This document shows, in pieces, positions 45,824-53,461 of a stretch of 64,000 bases of DNA. How positions within the stretch are numbered: position 1 is the first letter of the stretch; each line of letters opens with the position of its first letter. The stretch is taken from assembly GCF_039778605.1 (NCBI RefSeq), contig NZ_CP156060.1, positions 2,852,001 to 2,916,000 on the forward strand. Direction: 5' to 3'. The DNA comes from Flavobacterium sp. WV_118_3. GTDB taxonomy: Bacteria; Bacteroidota; Bacteroidia; Flavobacteriales; Flavobacteriaceae. The translations under genes were made by a program, and so were the position numbers. Under the pieces are notes generated by a model, which was not told where the DNA came from, made no database searches, and saw nothing but the letters and a program-made list of their open reading frames with translations.

Positions 45824-47863
45824 TTGAACGCCCCAGTATCGAAATTTATATTTTGTCTTATCCTCTGTTTTCTGATGTTCTCCTGTGAGATGAACAAAAA
45901 AAGTGACATTGCTGTTTCGGATAAAAAAATAAATGCGCTGTTCAAAGACGCGAACAACAATCAGAAATCACTTTCGAAGAAGAAGGTATTACTGGATTCT
46001 ATTTTCCATGAAATTTCCCGGCGCAAAAACGACTCGATTACCCGGAATTTTCATTTCCAGCTGGCAGACGAATTCTACCGCCTCAACGATTTTCAGACGT
46101 CCAGAATCATCAGTGAAGAAGCTTTTAACCTGGCCAATGATGCCAACGATAGTGTTGCTACTGCAAAAGCGCTGTATTATATTGGCGATTGCTACGAGCC
46201 TATAAAAAAGGATAGTGCTTTCTATTATTATCTTCAGGCCGAAAAAATATACCGTCGCCTAAAAGACTCGGAAAATGTTGGCCGTATGCTATTATACAAA
46301 GGAGGGATTCTCTATAGCGAGGGCAACTACATTGAAAGTGAAATCGAAGCCAGCAAATCGCTACAATTACTCAATAAATCCGGAAATTATAAGCTTACCT
46401 ATAGCGCTTATAATATTCTTGCCAATTCTCTTCAGGGATTAAATGATTTTAACGGTGCGCTAAAATACCACGAACTCGCGTTAAAAGAATACGACAAACT
46501 CAAACTTAAAGAAACCGATCCGAAAGTTATTCTTGGGTATTATATCCCAACACTGAACAATATCGGTTATATGTACGACAAAATCGGAGAGCATCAAAAA
46601 GCGATCAAACAATTCGAAAAGATTATTGCGATTAAAGATCTCCGCAAACTTTTCCCGGAATATTATGCTGCTACGCTGAGTAATCTGGCGTATTCCAAAA
46701 TGAAAGCCGGCGATTTTAAGGATCTGAAAGAGATGTTTTACGAGTCAATTCACCTTCGGGACAGCCTCGGAAACCAGGCCGGTGTTGCGTATAGCAAAGT
46801 ACAATTGGGCGAATTTTACCTCATCCAGAAAGACACCCTCCAATCGATCGTAACACTAAAGGAAAGTTATCAGCTCGCCAGTGACACCAAAAGTTATTAT
46901 GAACTGTTGCGCTGTTTAAAACTCTTATCCAAAATCGACACCAGTAGAAGTCAACAGTATTCCGATGAATATATTGCTGTTAGCGACAGCTTACAGAAAA
47001 AAGAACGAGCAACCCGTAACAAATATGCCCGTATTGCCTATGAAACGGAACGACTCGAAGAAGAAAACGAAGTGCTAACCAAACGAAATCTGTATATATT
47101 ACTTGGTGCGGCCTTTTTTATTTTTGTGGTGACCGCTTTAGGGATTATCCGCCATTTAAAAGCCAAAAACAAAGAACTTCAGCTAATCCAGCAACAACAA
47201 GAAGCCAACGAGGAAATCTATCACCTGTTGGTCGAACAACAGGAAAAAGTCAACACTGCTAAAGAAGAGGAAAAGACCAGGATCGCCATGGAATTGCACG
47301 ATAATATTATGAACAAGATCTATGGTGTTCGGATGAACCTTGGTTTTTTTAATAATAAAGCGGATGAAAAAGCGACTGAAAAACGAAAAGAATATATTCT
47401 GGAGCTTCAGAATATTGAAAAAGAGATCCGTACGATTTCGCACGATCTGACCAAAAACTCGTACTTCGAAGAGCGTAATTTTACCGAGTTGTTAAGCTTC
47501 CTGATCAAAAATCAGGAAAATATCAATACCACGGATTTCCACTATGAAATCGATGAAAATATCGATTGGGATACGGTTCCGAATACCACCAAAATCAATA
47601 TCTATCGTATCGTACAGGAAGGCATTCTGAATATTAACAAATATGCGAATGCTAAAAATGCCTTTGTGACCCTTACCCTTACCGAAACAGGCAAAGTACA
47701 ATTAATCGTAAGTGACGATGGCGCTGGTTTTGACCTGAAAATTGCCAAAAAAGGGATTGGTTTAAAAAATATGACCGAACGGATCACAGCATTAAAAGGC
47801 GAATTGAATATTAAGTCCAATATTGGAAAAGGCACACAAATCGAAGCCGTTTTCCCACTATAG
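45824..47863 (+). CDS. TPR-containing sensor histidine kinase
   Basis: A 679-residue kinase. N-terminal lipoprotein-like signal (ILCFLMFSCEM), a long extracytoplasmic array of tetratricopeptide repeats (about 60-390; e.g. NGALKYHELALKEYDKL, GEHQKAIKQFEKII), a transmembrane segment (about 424-445, ILLGAAFFIFVVTALGII), a coiled coil, a HisKA_3-like dimerisation domain with IAMELHDNIMNKIYG, and a HATPase domain (NIYRIVQEGILNINKYANA, DDGAGFD, GIGLKNMTERI). The start is TTG, supported by the promoter. It should pair with a NarL-type regulator, probably the one at 43676. Confidence 0.9.
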   Translation: MNAPVSKFIFCLILCFLMFSCEMNKKSDIAVSDKKINALFKDANNNQKSLSKKKVLLDSIFHEISRRKNDSITRNFHFQLADEFYRLNDFQTSRIISEEAFNLANDANDSVATAKALYYIGDCYEPIKKDSAFYYYLQAEKIYRRLKDSENVGRMLLYKGGILYSEGNYIESEIEASKSLQLLNKSGNYKLTYSAYNILANSLQGLNDFNGALKYHELALKEYDKLKLKETDPKVILGYYIPTLNNIGYMYDKIGEHQKAIKQFEKIIAIKDLRKLFPEYYAATLSNLAYSKMKAGDFKDLKEMFYESIHLRDSLGNQAGVAYSKVQLGEFYLIQKDTLQSIVTLKESYQLASDTKSYYELLRCLKLLSKIDTSRSQQYSDEYIAVSDSLQKKERATRNKYARIAYETERLEEENEVLTKRNLYILLGAAFFIFVVTALGIIRHLKAKNKELQLIQQQQEANEEIYHLLVEQQEKVNTAKEEEKTRIAMELHDNIMNKIYGVRMNLGFFNNKADEKATEKRKEYILELQNIEKEIRTISHDLTKNSYFEERNFTELLSFLIKNQENINTTDFHYEIDENIDWDTVPNTTKINIYRIVQEGILNINKYANAKNAFVTLTLTETGKVQLIVSDDGAGFDLKIAKKGIGLKNMTERITALKGELNIKSNIGKGTQIEAVFPL

Positions 47864-48056
47864 GTCATTGAAACAATACAACCATAGCGTTTATAACTGC
47901 TATTCCCTTTTTAAAAGCTTGAAGCCAACACTACCCTTTACAACCTTTTTCTTCTACTGGATTCTTATTTCTAAAACAATATCCGGTTTGATATCACAAA
48001 ATCAATTATCTTTTTTAAAAACTATTTGCATTAGAAAAACCCAGTAGTCGTTTCAA

Positions 48057-48064
48057 TATATTTG
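48057..48064 (+). promoter_or_regulatory. -7 element TATATTTG
   Basis: Exact TAnnTTTG match 65 bases before the TPR protein gene; a second, weaker TATCTTTA follows near 48081. The rest of 47864-48129 shows nothing else. Confidence 0.5.
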
Positions 48065-48129
48065 TCTTTGATAGTTCTTTTTATCTTTACTATTAACAGT
48101 ATTATTTGATCAACTTATAAACAAAATAA

Positions 48130-48732
48130 ATGTCCTTTTTTAAAACCTTATTCGGAAAAAGCACTCCCCTCGTAGAAGACAAAGCCTTTACCATTGATTT
48201 TGAAGATGCGCTAAAGCGCTATATCGGCGTAACCGATGGTGATGTCGCCTATGAATTTAAAGATAAAAAAGGGAATGTGATTCCTCCCTCCTATGCTTTT
48301 GAAGGTGCCTATAATCAATGGAAGGAAATACAATCGGTATGGGATAAACGCGGGGTTATTTTTGCAGCACTGGATTCGGTTTATTTTCACCGGATTCCAA
48401 AAGCACAGGTCATCGAACGTTTTGTAATTGACCGTTATCCCGAAAAAGCCTTGCAATTTGCCGCAGCGAATTTAAACGAAACGGATTATACCGATCCGGA
48501 AGTATTGGCATCCTTAGCGAAGTGTCATTTTATACTATTAAATTTTGACGAAAGTATCGCACTGGCGCAAAAGGCTCTGGAACAGGATGGAGACAACAAA
48601 AAAGCAAAAATTGCTTTAGCGGATTCCTTTCACTTAACCGGTCAACATGAGGAGGCACATCAAATCTATCAGCAACTTTTAGAAAACAGTTTGCGAAACG
48701 AATGGAAAAGCGACGAAATAGACTCGTCCTAA
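48130..48732 (+). CDS. Short TPR protein next to the Rhs array
   Basis: A 200-residue cytoplasmic protein. The N-terminal half is of unknown fold (SFFKTLFGKSTPLVEDKAFT, AYEFKDKKGNVIPPSYAFEGAYNQW); the C-terminal half has TPR-like helical pairs (about 108-190, ALQFAAANLNETDYTDPEVLASLAKCHF and DNKKAKIALADSFHLTGQHEEAHQIYQQLL in part). The last codons and the stop lie in the terminal copy of the Rhs intercassette repeat, so its C-terminus may have been altered when the array formed. Function unknown. Confidence 0.72.
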   Translation: MSFFKTLFGKSTPLVEDKAFTIDFEDALKRYIGVTDGDVAYEFKDKKGNVIPPSYAFEGAYNQWKEIQSVWDKRGVIFAALDSVYFHRIPKAQVIERFVIDRYPEKALQFAAANLNETDYTDPEVLASLAKCHFILLNFDESIALAQKALEQDGDNKKAKIALADSFHLTGQHEEAHQIYQQLLENSLRNEWKSDEIDSS

Positions 48733-48769
48733 AATTTGTCAACCTATTTTAGGATGAGACATTATACTC
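48725..48769 (-). repeat. Intercassette repeat, terminal copy
   Basis: Contains TCCTAAAAT / ATTTTAGGA as inverted arms around a 10-base centre, then GAGACAT. It closes the array, overlapping the stop codons of the TPR gene on one side and the last immunity gene on the other. Confidence 0.7.
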
Positions 48770-49292
48770 TTGAATATATTATGTTTCCCAAGTGTTTAAA
48801 ATTTTCAATACTATTATTCTTATTGAATGCTTTTGTTTCTACTGTATTACCGTCAGAATTAGGTATAGAAATAATACAATCATCTTTAAAAAATATTTTA
48901 ACACCAAATGGTTCTGTATTACCTTCTATGCTTATGAATTCTATTCCTTCAATTTCGGCACCAGTAATTGATTTAAATCTATCACTTTTGGTTACTTCAT
49001 AATACTCTTTATCAATAATTAAATTATCATTTTTAGCTTTCATCCACATTTTTATTCTAGGATAAAAATCTTCCCAAGTATAATTACTTATAGGAAGCGG
49101 TTCATAAGAAATATACGGCGACCATAAATCATTCTTATCTACACTGATAACACATAGTTTTTCGGATTCATCTTTGAAAACGAAACCAAAAGATATATCA
49201 ATATCAGATTCTTTTTCTTCTCCCCATGGAGCCCATACAACAAGAAATAACCTGAATACCTTTTTCTTAATTAATTTTTTAAACTCTGTCAT
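48762..49292 (-). CDS. Candidate immunity protein of cassette 5
   Basis: A 176-residue protein lying 6 bases after the toxin tip of cassette 5, which is the standard position of a cognate immunity gene. It is rich in Asp, Glu and aromatic residues (WAPWGEEKESDIDISFGFVF, YTWEDFYPRIKMWMKAK), with no signal peptide, so it would act in the cytoplasm. No family is recognised. Immunity function is inferred from position only. Confidence 0.6.
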   Translation of the reverse strand: MTEFKKLIKKKVFRLFLVVWAPWGEEKESDIDISFGFVFKDESEKLCVISVDKNDLWSPYISYEPLPISNYTWEDFYPRIKMWMKAKNDNLIIDKEYYEVTKSDRFKSITGAEIEGIEFISIEGNTEPFGVKIFFKDDCIISIPNSDGNTVETKAFNKNNSIENFKHLGNIIYSRV

Positions 49293-49298
49293 ATGAAA

Positions 49299-49769
49299 TT
49301 ATTTTATTGGCTTAGCAAGTTGGTACCAATTATTCGATGTCTTGTTTATCACAGTAATAAACTCGCCATTTTGTTTTGTAATCAACATTTTCCCATTATT
49401 GGTAATATACATTAATACATCATCAGTTTGTCCTCCCCAACGACCTAATCTAGTCAATGTAGGATTAACATTGTTATACAACTGATTTGCAGCACCCCTT
49501 AATTGAGGTAACATTTTTTGAAGCTGTTGTGGAGTGTGTCCTCCAAATCCTAGTACATCAGCATGTTTTATTAAATGTCCTTTTGCATTATTTCCCCAAC
49601 TCAATATCTGACTACTTCCCTTCGTAACCTGCCCAGTTTGCTCCAACAATCTAGCACTTGCCTCAGCTTGCGTCGCGCCAGCATTACCTCCTATAAACCA
49701 TAAAGGTAACGAACCAAAAGCTAAAGCGCCTTCTTCCGTGACCGTAGGCGTACCGTTGAGGTTACGCAT
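49299..49769 (-). CDS. Orphan Rhs tip, cassette 5 (possible RNase)
   Basis: A 156-residue frame: residues 1-46 copy the pre-tip block of the full Rhs protein (MRNLNGTPTVTEEGALAFG ... RLLEQTG, with a few substitutions), and the rest is unique. GHLIKHADVLGFGGHTPQQL and WGGQTDDVLMYITNNGKMLI recall the His-first, basic end pattern of BECR-type toxin RNases, but the match is weak. It has an ATG but no signal peptide or visible promoter. It may be silent until recombined into the full gene. Confidence 0.6.
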   Translation of the reverse strand: MRNLNGTPTVTEEGALAFGSLPLWFIGGNAGATQAEASARLLEQTGQVTKGSSQILSWGNNAKGHLIKHADVLGFGGHTPQQLQKMLPQLRGAANQLYNNVNPTLTRLGRWGGQTDDVLMYITNNGKMLITKQNGEFITVINKTSNNWYQLAKPIK

Positions 49770-49796
49770 ACTACAATCCTGAGCTTCTCCCTGTTA
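49632..49796 (-). repeat. Pre-tip block, copy in cassette 5
   Basis: Copy of the 55388-55552 block. Most diverged coding copy at Thr-Val for Thr-Ala and Ala-Arg for Thr-Lys near the end; upstream part reads ACAATCCTGAGC where other copies have ACCATCCTGAAC. Confidence 0.8.
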
Positions 49797-49856
49797 AAAA
49801 AGACTTGCCATAAAATAGGCCGACTTTTAGTTCGTCAATTTTTTTCAGGACGAGAC
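49797..49856 (-). repeat. Intercassette repeat before cassette 5
   Basis: Long form, containing CATAAAATAGGCCGAC, TTTTAGTTCGTCAA and TTCAGGACGAGACAT on the plus strand. Confidence 0.7.
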
Positions 49857-49884
49857 ATTGCTCTTTTAAAGGCTAATCCCTCAC

Positions 49885-50370
49885 CTATCTACCTTCTTCG
49901 TAGCCTCTCAAATAGTTCCCTAATAATCGCTCTATATCCTCATTTTCGTCAGTATAATAAATATTATCTAAATTATCCAAAGATTCGAATAAATCATCTT
50001 TAGAAAATAGTTGAGAAATTTGTTTTCCCAATAACTTCTTTCTAAAAGTTTCATCTGAATAACTCTCAGAGTTTACAATTTTCAAAGCTTCTTCTAATAA
50101 CTCAGCTTTTTTTAATGCACCTATTGTTTTAAGTGCATCAATAGTCTCCTTTGCAAATTGTCCATATCCATTTACAAAATACTGATGAAAACCTCCATTA
50201 AAAATCTGATTATGAAACACAACTATTAAATAGCAAATCTGTAACTGAACGGGAAGCCCAATTATATATTTATACCATTTTGTATTTGGTTCATTAGACC
50301 ACTCTTCTTTTTCTTTAATACCTTTAACTGCTTCGGCATATTTTTCTTCTATTAATTTTGTATAACTCAT
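49885..50370 (-). CDS. DUF4375-type immunity protein of cassette 4
   Basis: A 161-residue protein of the DUF4375/DMP19-like family, shown by VVFHNQIFNGGFHQYFVNGYG and AKETIDALKTIGA. This family occurs as immunity proteins in polymorphic toxin loci. It lies 5 bases after the cassette 4 tip and is probably cotranscribed. Cytoplasmic, acidic at the C-terminus (DENEDIERLLGNYLRGYEEG). Confidence 0.8.
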   Translation of the reverse strand: MSYTKLIEEKYAEAVKGIKEKEEWSNEPNTKWYKYIIGLPVQLQICYLIVVFHNQIFNGGFHQYFVNGYGQFAKETIDALKTIGALKKAELLEEALKIVNSESYSDETFRKKLLGKQISQLFSKDDLFESLDNLDNIYYTDENEDIERLLGNYLRGYEEGR

Positions 50371-50375
50371 AATTG

Positions 50376-50861
50376 TTATTTTACAAAGACTTCTGGGTAC
50401 ATTGTTTTATTCATTTGAATTAATTGCTGCAAAGGACTATTAGGAATATTTGGATATACACGTCTCAATTCAAAAATATCTCGTGCTAATACTTGACGTG
50501 CGCTTGAAAAACCTGACGTTCCTCTTAATAAAACTCCTGCACCTTTAGTATGCCCTAACTTGGGTACTAAAATTGACGGAGCTGTACTTGGATTGTAGCC
50601 CGGAACAAACTTACTCATCAAAGCTTTTTGTCCAACGTGGTGGGCATCCAACCCTACTTCAACACCTCTAAGAGTTTTATATGAACCCACTTCAAACACT
50701 CTACTTCCAGTCTTAGCGGCTCCTCCTGTTTGCTCCAACAATTTGGTACTTGCTTCTGCTTGCGTCGCGCCAGCATTACCTCCTATAAACCATAAAGGTA
50801 ACGAACCAAAAGCTAAAGTACCCTCTTCCGTGGCGGTAGGCGTACCGTTGAGGTTACGCAT
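50376..50861 (-). CDS. Orphan Rhs tip, cassette 4 (HNH/AHH-like nuclease)
   Basis: A 161-residue frame: residues 1-46 are the shared pre-tip block and the remainder a distinct tip. GLDAHHVGQKALMSKF and PSILVPKLGHT resemble the AHH/LHH branch of HNH/endonuclease VII toxins, where the paired His bind metal and cut DNA. The C-terminus (ELRRVYPNIPNSPLQQLIQMNK) is helical. No signal peptide. Assignment rests on motif shape, and the following DUF4375 gene supports a toxin role. Confidence 0.68.
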   Translation of the reverse strand: MRNLNGTPTATEEGTLAFGSLPLWFIGGNAGATQAEASTKLLEQTGGAAKTGSRVFEVGSYKTLRGVEVGLDAHHVGQKALMSKFVPGYNPSTAPSILVPKLGHTKGAGVLLRGTSGFSSARQVLARDIFELRRVYPNIPNSPLQQLIQMNKTMYPEVFVK

Positions 50862-50888
50862 ACTACCATCCTGAACGCTTCTTTTTAG
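50724..50888 (-). repeat. Pre-tip block, copy in cassette 4
   Basis: Near-identical copy of the full gene's block through LLEQTG, then diverges to GAAKTG. Confidence 0.85.
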
Positions 50889-50949
50889 TAAAGAAGACTT
50901 GTCCTAAAATAGATCAACTAATAGTTAGTCAACTTTACAGGGCGAGACA
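50889..50949 (-). repeat. Intercassette repeat before cassette 4
   Basis: Contains TCCTAAAATAGATCAAC and GGGCGAGACA (plus strand). Its right part, ACTTTACAGGGCG, is the most diverged of the long-form copies. Confidence 0.65.
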
Positions 50950-50953
50950 ACTT

Positions 50954-51319
50954 TTATATGCTCTCTATAAATTCTGTAAAAGTCTTGTTTTTAAAAACCG
51001 CCTCTTCTTTAAACATACCAATAAATGGCATTTCGTAAATATCTCCGGTGCTTTTCTCTATCACAAAAGCAGTATCGCCCCCATCAGAACCAAAAATAAA
51101 GAATTCAGGAGCATACTCTTCTACATTATATTCCTTATTCAGTTCAACCATATCAGTCAATGCCCATAAAAGAACATACTTCTTGCCTGTACAAATATCC
51201 GCACCATTTGTTTCTTTAAAGAAATCCATAAACCCTTTAGGTAAATTAAAATCTACCTCCTTTAAAAAGGTTTCTATTTCTTGTTTTGTTGGAGCTGTAT
51301 TTCTATCTATTGTTGCCAT
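50954..51319 (-). CDS. SMI1/KNR4 (SUKH) immunity protein, second copy in cassette 3
   Basis: A 121-residue SUKH-superfamily protein: LPKGFMDFFKETNGADI and APEFFIFGSDGGDTAFVIE are the typical segments (aromatic FFxxxNG and FG.DGG). SUKH proteins neutralise many different nuclease toxins. It follows another SUKH gene by 2 bases; the two are clearly related but diverged, so the second may protect against a different toxin, perhaps one whose tip has been lost. Confidence 0.85.
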   Translation of the reverse strand: MATIDRNTAPTKQEIETFLKEVDFNLPKGFMDFFKETNGADICTGKKYVLLWALTDMVELNKEYNVEEYAPEFFIFGSDGGDTAFVIEKSTGDIYEMPFIGMFKEEAVFKNKTFTEFIESI

Positions 51320-51321
51320 TC

Positions 51322-51723
51322 TTAGTTATTTGACAATTCGCTTAAAAACAGTTCAAATGTGTCAGCGATAACATCAGATTGAATTTGATAAATATCTAAA
51401 AAATCAACACTAATAATCTTTCCATTTTTTTTCTCAAAAGCATATCCTAAGTTAGAACCATCTGTCCCAAAAAAGAATAATTCTTCGCAATCTTTATTGT
51501 CTTCATAATATGGATTAAGAGTTATTAATTGTTCCGTATTCCAAAATGAGATATAATTATTGTTCCCAATATTACCTTCTGCGCCATCATACATTTTTAT
51601 AAATTCAAGAAAGTCTTTATCAATCTCAAAATCTATTTTTTTTAATAATGCAGAATAAATGGCATTATCAGGCGCATCATTTTTATTCAACCGTTCAATT
51701 TCTTTTTCAATATTCTTTTTCAT
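51322..51723 (-). CDS. SMI1/KNR4 (SUKH) immunity protein of cassette 3
   Basis: A 133-residue SUKH protein directly after the HNH-like tip (1-base gap). IDKDFLEFIKMYDGAEGNIG and EELFFFGTDGSNLGYAFEK are the family segments. SUKH with HNH nuclease tips is a well-known pairing. Cytoplasmic, acidic. Confidence 0.88.
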   Translation of the reverse strand: MKKNIEKEIERLNKNDAPDNAIYSALLKKIDFEIDKDFLEFIKMYDGAEGNIGNNNYISFWNTEQLITLNPYYEDNKDCEELFFFGTDGSNLGYAFEKKNGKIISVDFLDIYQIQSDVIADTFELFLSELSNN

Positions 51724-51724
51724 C

Positions 51725-52192
51725 TTATTTAATTGAATTTTGAAGTTTAAACCAAAATGTATTGTAGAGGCGGTGTTGCTCTGGTGTCAAGAAAACTTTG
51801 TTTGAAAGATCTGTTGGGCTGCCACCAAATTTCACAGGGTGTATTTCGTGTATTTGTACCCCCTTAAACATTTCAGGGTTAGCCCTACGCATAGCTGCAT
51901 TAGTTGAGTTAGCCAAATTTCGAGCAGAAGTATATTCCGCACCTTCCAATAGTCTAAACGGCCCCATGGGCTTTACTCCTCCTACTGGATAACCTTTCCA
52001 ATTAAACACAGAGAATGAACCTTCTGTAAACGAAGTACTCGTCTTAGCAGCTCCTCCAGTTTCCCCTAACAACTTGGTACTTGCCTCTGCTTGCGTCGCG
52101 CCAGCATTACCTCCTATAAACCATAAAGGTAACGAACCAAAAGCTAAAGCGGCCTCTTCTGTGGCGGTAGGCGTACCGTTAAGGTTACGCAT
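51725..52192 (-). CDS. Orphan Rhs tip, cassette 3 (HNH-type nuclease)
   Basis: A 155-residue frame: shared block (1-46, with LLGETGG for LLEQTG) and an HNH-superfamily nuclease tip. VQIHEIHPVKFGGSPTDLSNKVFLTPEQHRLYN in part shows the HExHPVxFGG...N...LT..QH pattern of toxin HNH domains, with the two His and Asn that hold metal. Expected to cut DNA. Followed by two SUKH immunity genes. No own signal peptide. Confidence 0.8.
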   Translation of the reverse strand: MRNLNGTPTATEEAALAFGSLPLWFIGGNAGATQAEASTKLLGETGGAAKTSTSFTEGSFSVFNWKGYPVGGVKPMGPFRLLEGAEYTSARNLANSTNAAMRRANPEMFKGVQIHEIHPVKFGGSPTDLSNKVFLTPEQHRLYNTFWFKLQNSIK

Positions 52193-52219
52193 GCTACCAT
52201 TCTGAACGTTTCAATAATT
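52055..52219 (-). repeat. Pre-tip block, copy in cassette 3
   Basis: Coding part conserved except near the end; upstream part is degraded (TTCTGAACGTTTC on the plus strand, lacking the CTTCTT that follows in other copies). Confidence 0.8.
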
Positions 52220-52271
52220 CGTTCTAAAATAGGTAGGCTATTAGTTCATCAACTTTTTTCAAGACGAGATA
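52220..52271 (-). repeat. Intercassette repeat before cassette 3
   Basis: Contains TCTAAAATAGGTAGGC and TTCATCAACTTTTTTCAAGACGAGA (split; plus strand). Confidence 0.65.
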
Positions 52272-52335
52272 TACAATGTAAAAAACTCAGACTTACCAGA
52301 CTTCTGTTTTATTCAAATTCAGGATATACAAAATC

Positions 52336-52434
52336 CTACTCTCCTATATTCAATAAATTATTTAAACCGTATTGGTTGATTAAAGTTTGTTCCATAATAC
52401 GAGCATCTAGTTGCATCAAGTAAAACACAATAAT
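52336..52434 (-). pseudogene. Tail remnant of a lost toxin tip
   Basis: Open frame of 32 codons on the minus strand, immediately after the stop of the cassette 2 immunity gene and in the same frame, reading YLMQLDARIMEQTLINQYG and NNLLNIGE before a stop. From memory, ARIxEQxLIxxYGLxNLxN is a recurrent ending of Rhs and related toxins in Bacteroidota. There is no start codon of its own and no upstream part, so it looks like the residue of a deleted cassette. Confidence 0.5.
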
Positions 52435-52863
52435 CTAAGAGTTGTTGGTTGCTATATAATGCAACACCTGATAAATTCCTTCATAAGGTTGTCCTTTTTC
52501 CAATTTACAAACAAAATACTTCCCATTTTTCATTTTTATTTTTAACCTAGTAAACTTTTGTTTATCGTTAATTTTATCATTCATTTCTTCCTGTAATGCT
52601 GGATGTACCTCAATTATGTCGGCAAGATATAAAAATGTAAATTGTCCCTCATTAGACATCAAAATTCTACTATTGGTAAGCAAAAACCAATTCAACATGC
52701 TTTGAAAGTAGATAAGCAACGGCTTTTCATTTACTTCTAGCTGAGCGAACAAACTATTATACCTCTCATTATCTATGTCCATTATAATCTTAGTGCTTAA
52801 CCCCTCTCCGCCTTTTCTTTTAAAAATGGATATATATATTGATGATTTATCAGTAGTATACAT
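52435..52863 (-). CDS. Candidate immunity protein of cassette 2
   Basis: A 142-residue protein 7 bases after the cassette 2 tip. WFLLTNSRILMSNEGQF, YLADIIEVHP and FTRLKIKMKNGKYFVCKLEKG suggest a PH-like beta-sandwich, but I recognise no named family. It has no signal peptide. Immunity function rests on position. The tail fragment of another toxin continues in frame right after its stop. Confidence 0.6.
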   Translation of the reverse strand: MYTTDKSSIYISIFKRKGGEGLSTKIIMDIDNERYNSLFAQLEVNEKPLLIYFQSMLNWFLLTNSRILMSNEGQFTFLYLADIIEVHPALQEEMNDKINDKQKFTRLKIKMKNGKYFVCKLEKGQPYEGIYQVLHYIATNNS

Positions 52864-52870
52864 AGTAAAT

Positions 52871-53371
52871 TTATCTTAAAGTTTTTTGTAAAAATACTCC
52901 GCTGCCTGATTGCTTAAAAGAGTAACCAAAGCGTCTAGCTATATTAGGATTAAGAAAGCCTTTATTGATGATCGATGAACCGTAAATAGATATTTTATTT
53001 GCACCGGCTCCTAAAGCTTCGCGCTCTAAACTTCCGACAAAAGACCTGAATCCTGAAAGACTCTTTCCTCCTGAAGCTTCAATCAAAAAAATGTTTCTAT
53101 TAAGCGTATTTCCTACTAATCCTTTTGTTCCATAAATGGAATATCCTCCCACATTTTCGACACCTTTAAATAATGCTTGTGAAAAAGTTTCTTCTGTAAG
53201 ATTAACTAATCCACTTCCACTCTTAGCAACTTGCCCGGTTTGCTCCAACAACTTGGTACTTGCCTCTGCTTGCGTCGCGCCAGCATTACCTCCTATAAAC
53301 CATAAAGGTAACGAACCAAAAGCTAAAGTGCCTTCTTCCGTGGCCGTAGGCGTACCGTTAAGGTTACGCAT
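52871..53371 (-). CDS. Orphan Rhs tip, cassette 2 (unrecognised toxin)
   Basis: A 166-residue frame: shared block (1-46, near-identical to the full gene) and a ~115-residue unique tip (LTEETFSQALFKGVENVGGY ... ANKISIYGSSIINKGFLNPN, ARRFGYSFKQSGSGVFLQKT). Gly- and Ser-rich, basic at the end. The final part loosely resembles a GNAT or ADP-ribosyl-type strand pattern, but no catalytic residues can be named. Toxin role is inferred from cassette position. Confidence 0.55.
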   Translation of the reverse strand: MRNLNGTPTATEEGTLAFGSLPLWFIGGNAGATQAEASTKLLEQTGQVAKSGSGLVNLTEETFSQALFKGVENVGGYSIYGTKGLVGNTLNRNIFLIEASGGKSLSGFRSFVGSLEREALGAGANKISIYGSSIINKGFLNPNIARRFGYSFKQSGSGVFLQKTLR

Positions 53372-53398
53372 ACTACCATCCTGAACGCTTCTTCCTGT
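53234..53398 (-). repeat. Pre-tip block, copy in cassette 2
   Basis: Near-identical copy; also keeps the upstream GGAAGAAGCGTTCAGGATGG (minus strand), which in the full gene encodes GRSVQDG. Confidence 0.88.
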
Positions 53399-53451
53399 TA
53401 AAAGAGACTTGCCCTAAAATCTTTCAACCTATTTTAGGATGAGGCATTTTC
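53399..53451 (-). repeat. Intercassette repeat before cassette 2
   Basis: Short form with CCTAAAAT / ATTTTAGG arms, very similar to the terminal copy at 48725. Confidence 0.7.
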
Positions 53452-53461
53452 AGAAGTAGCT

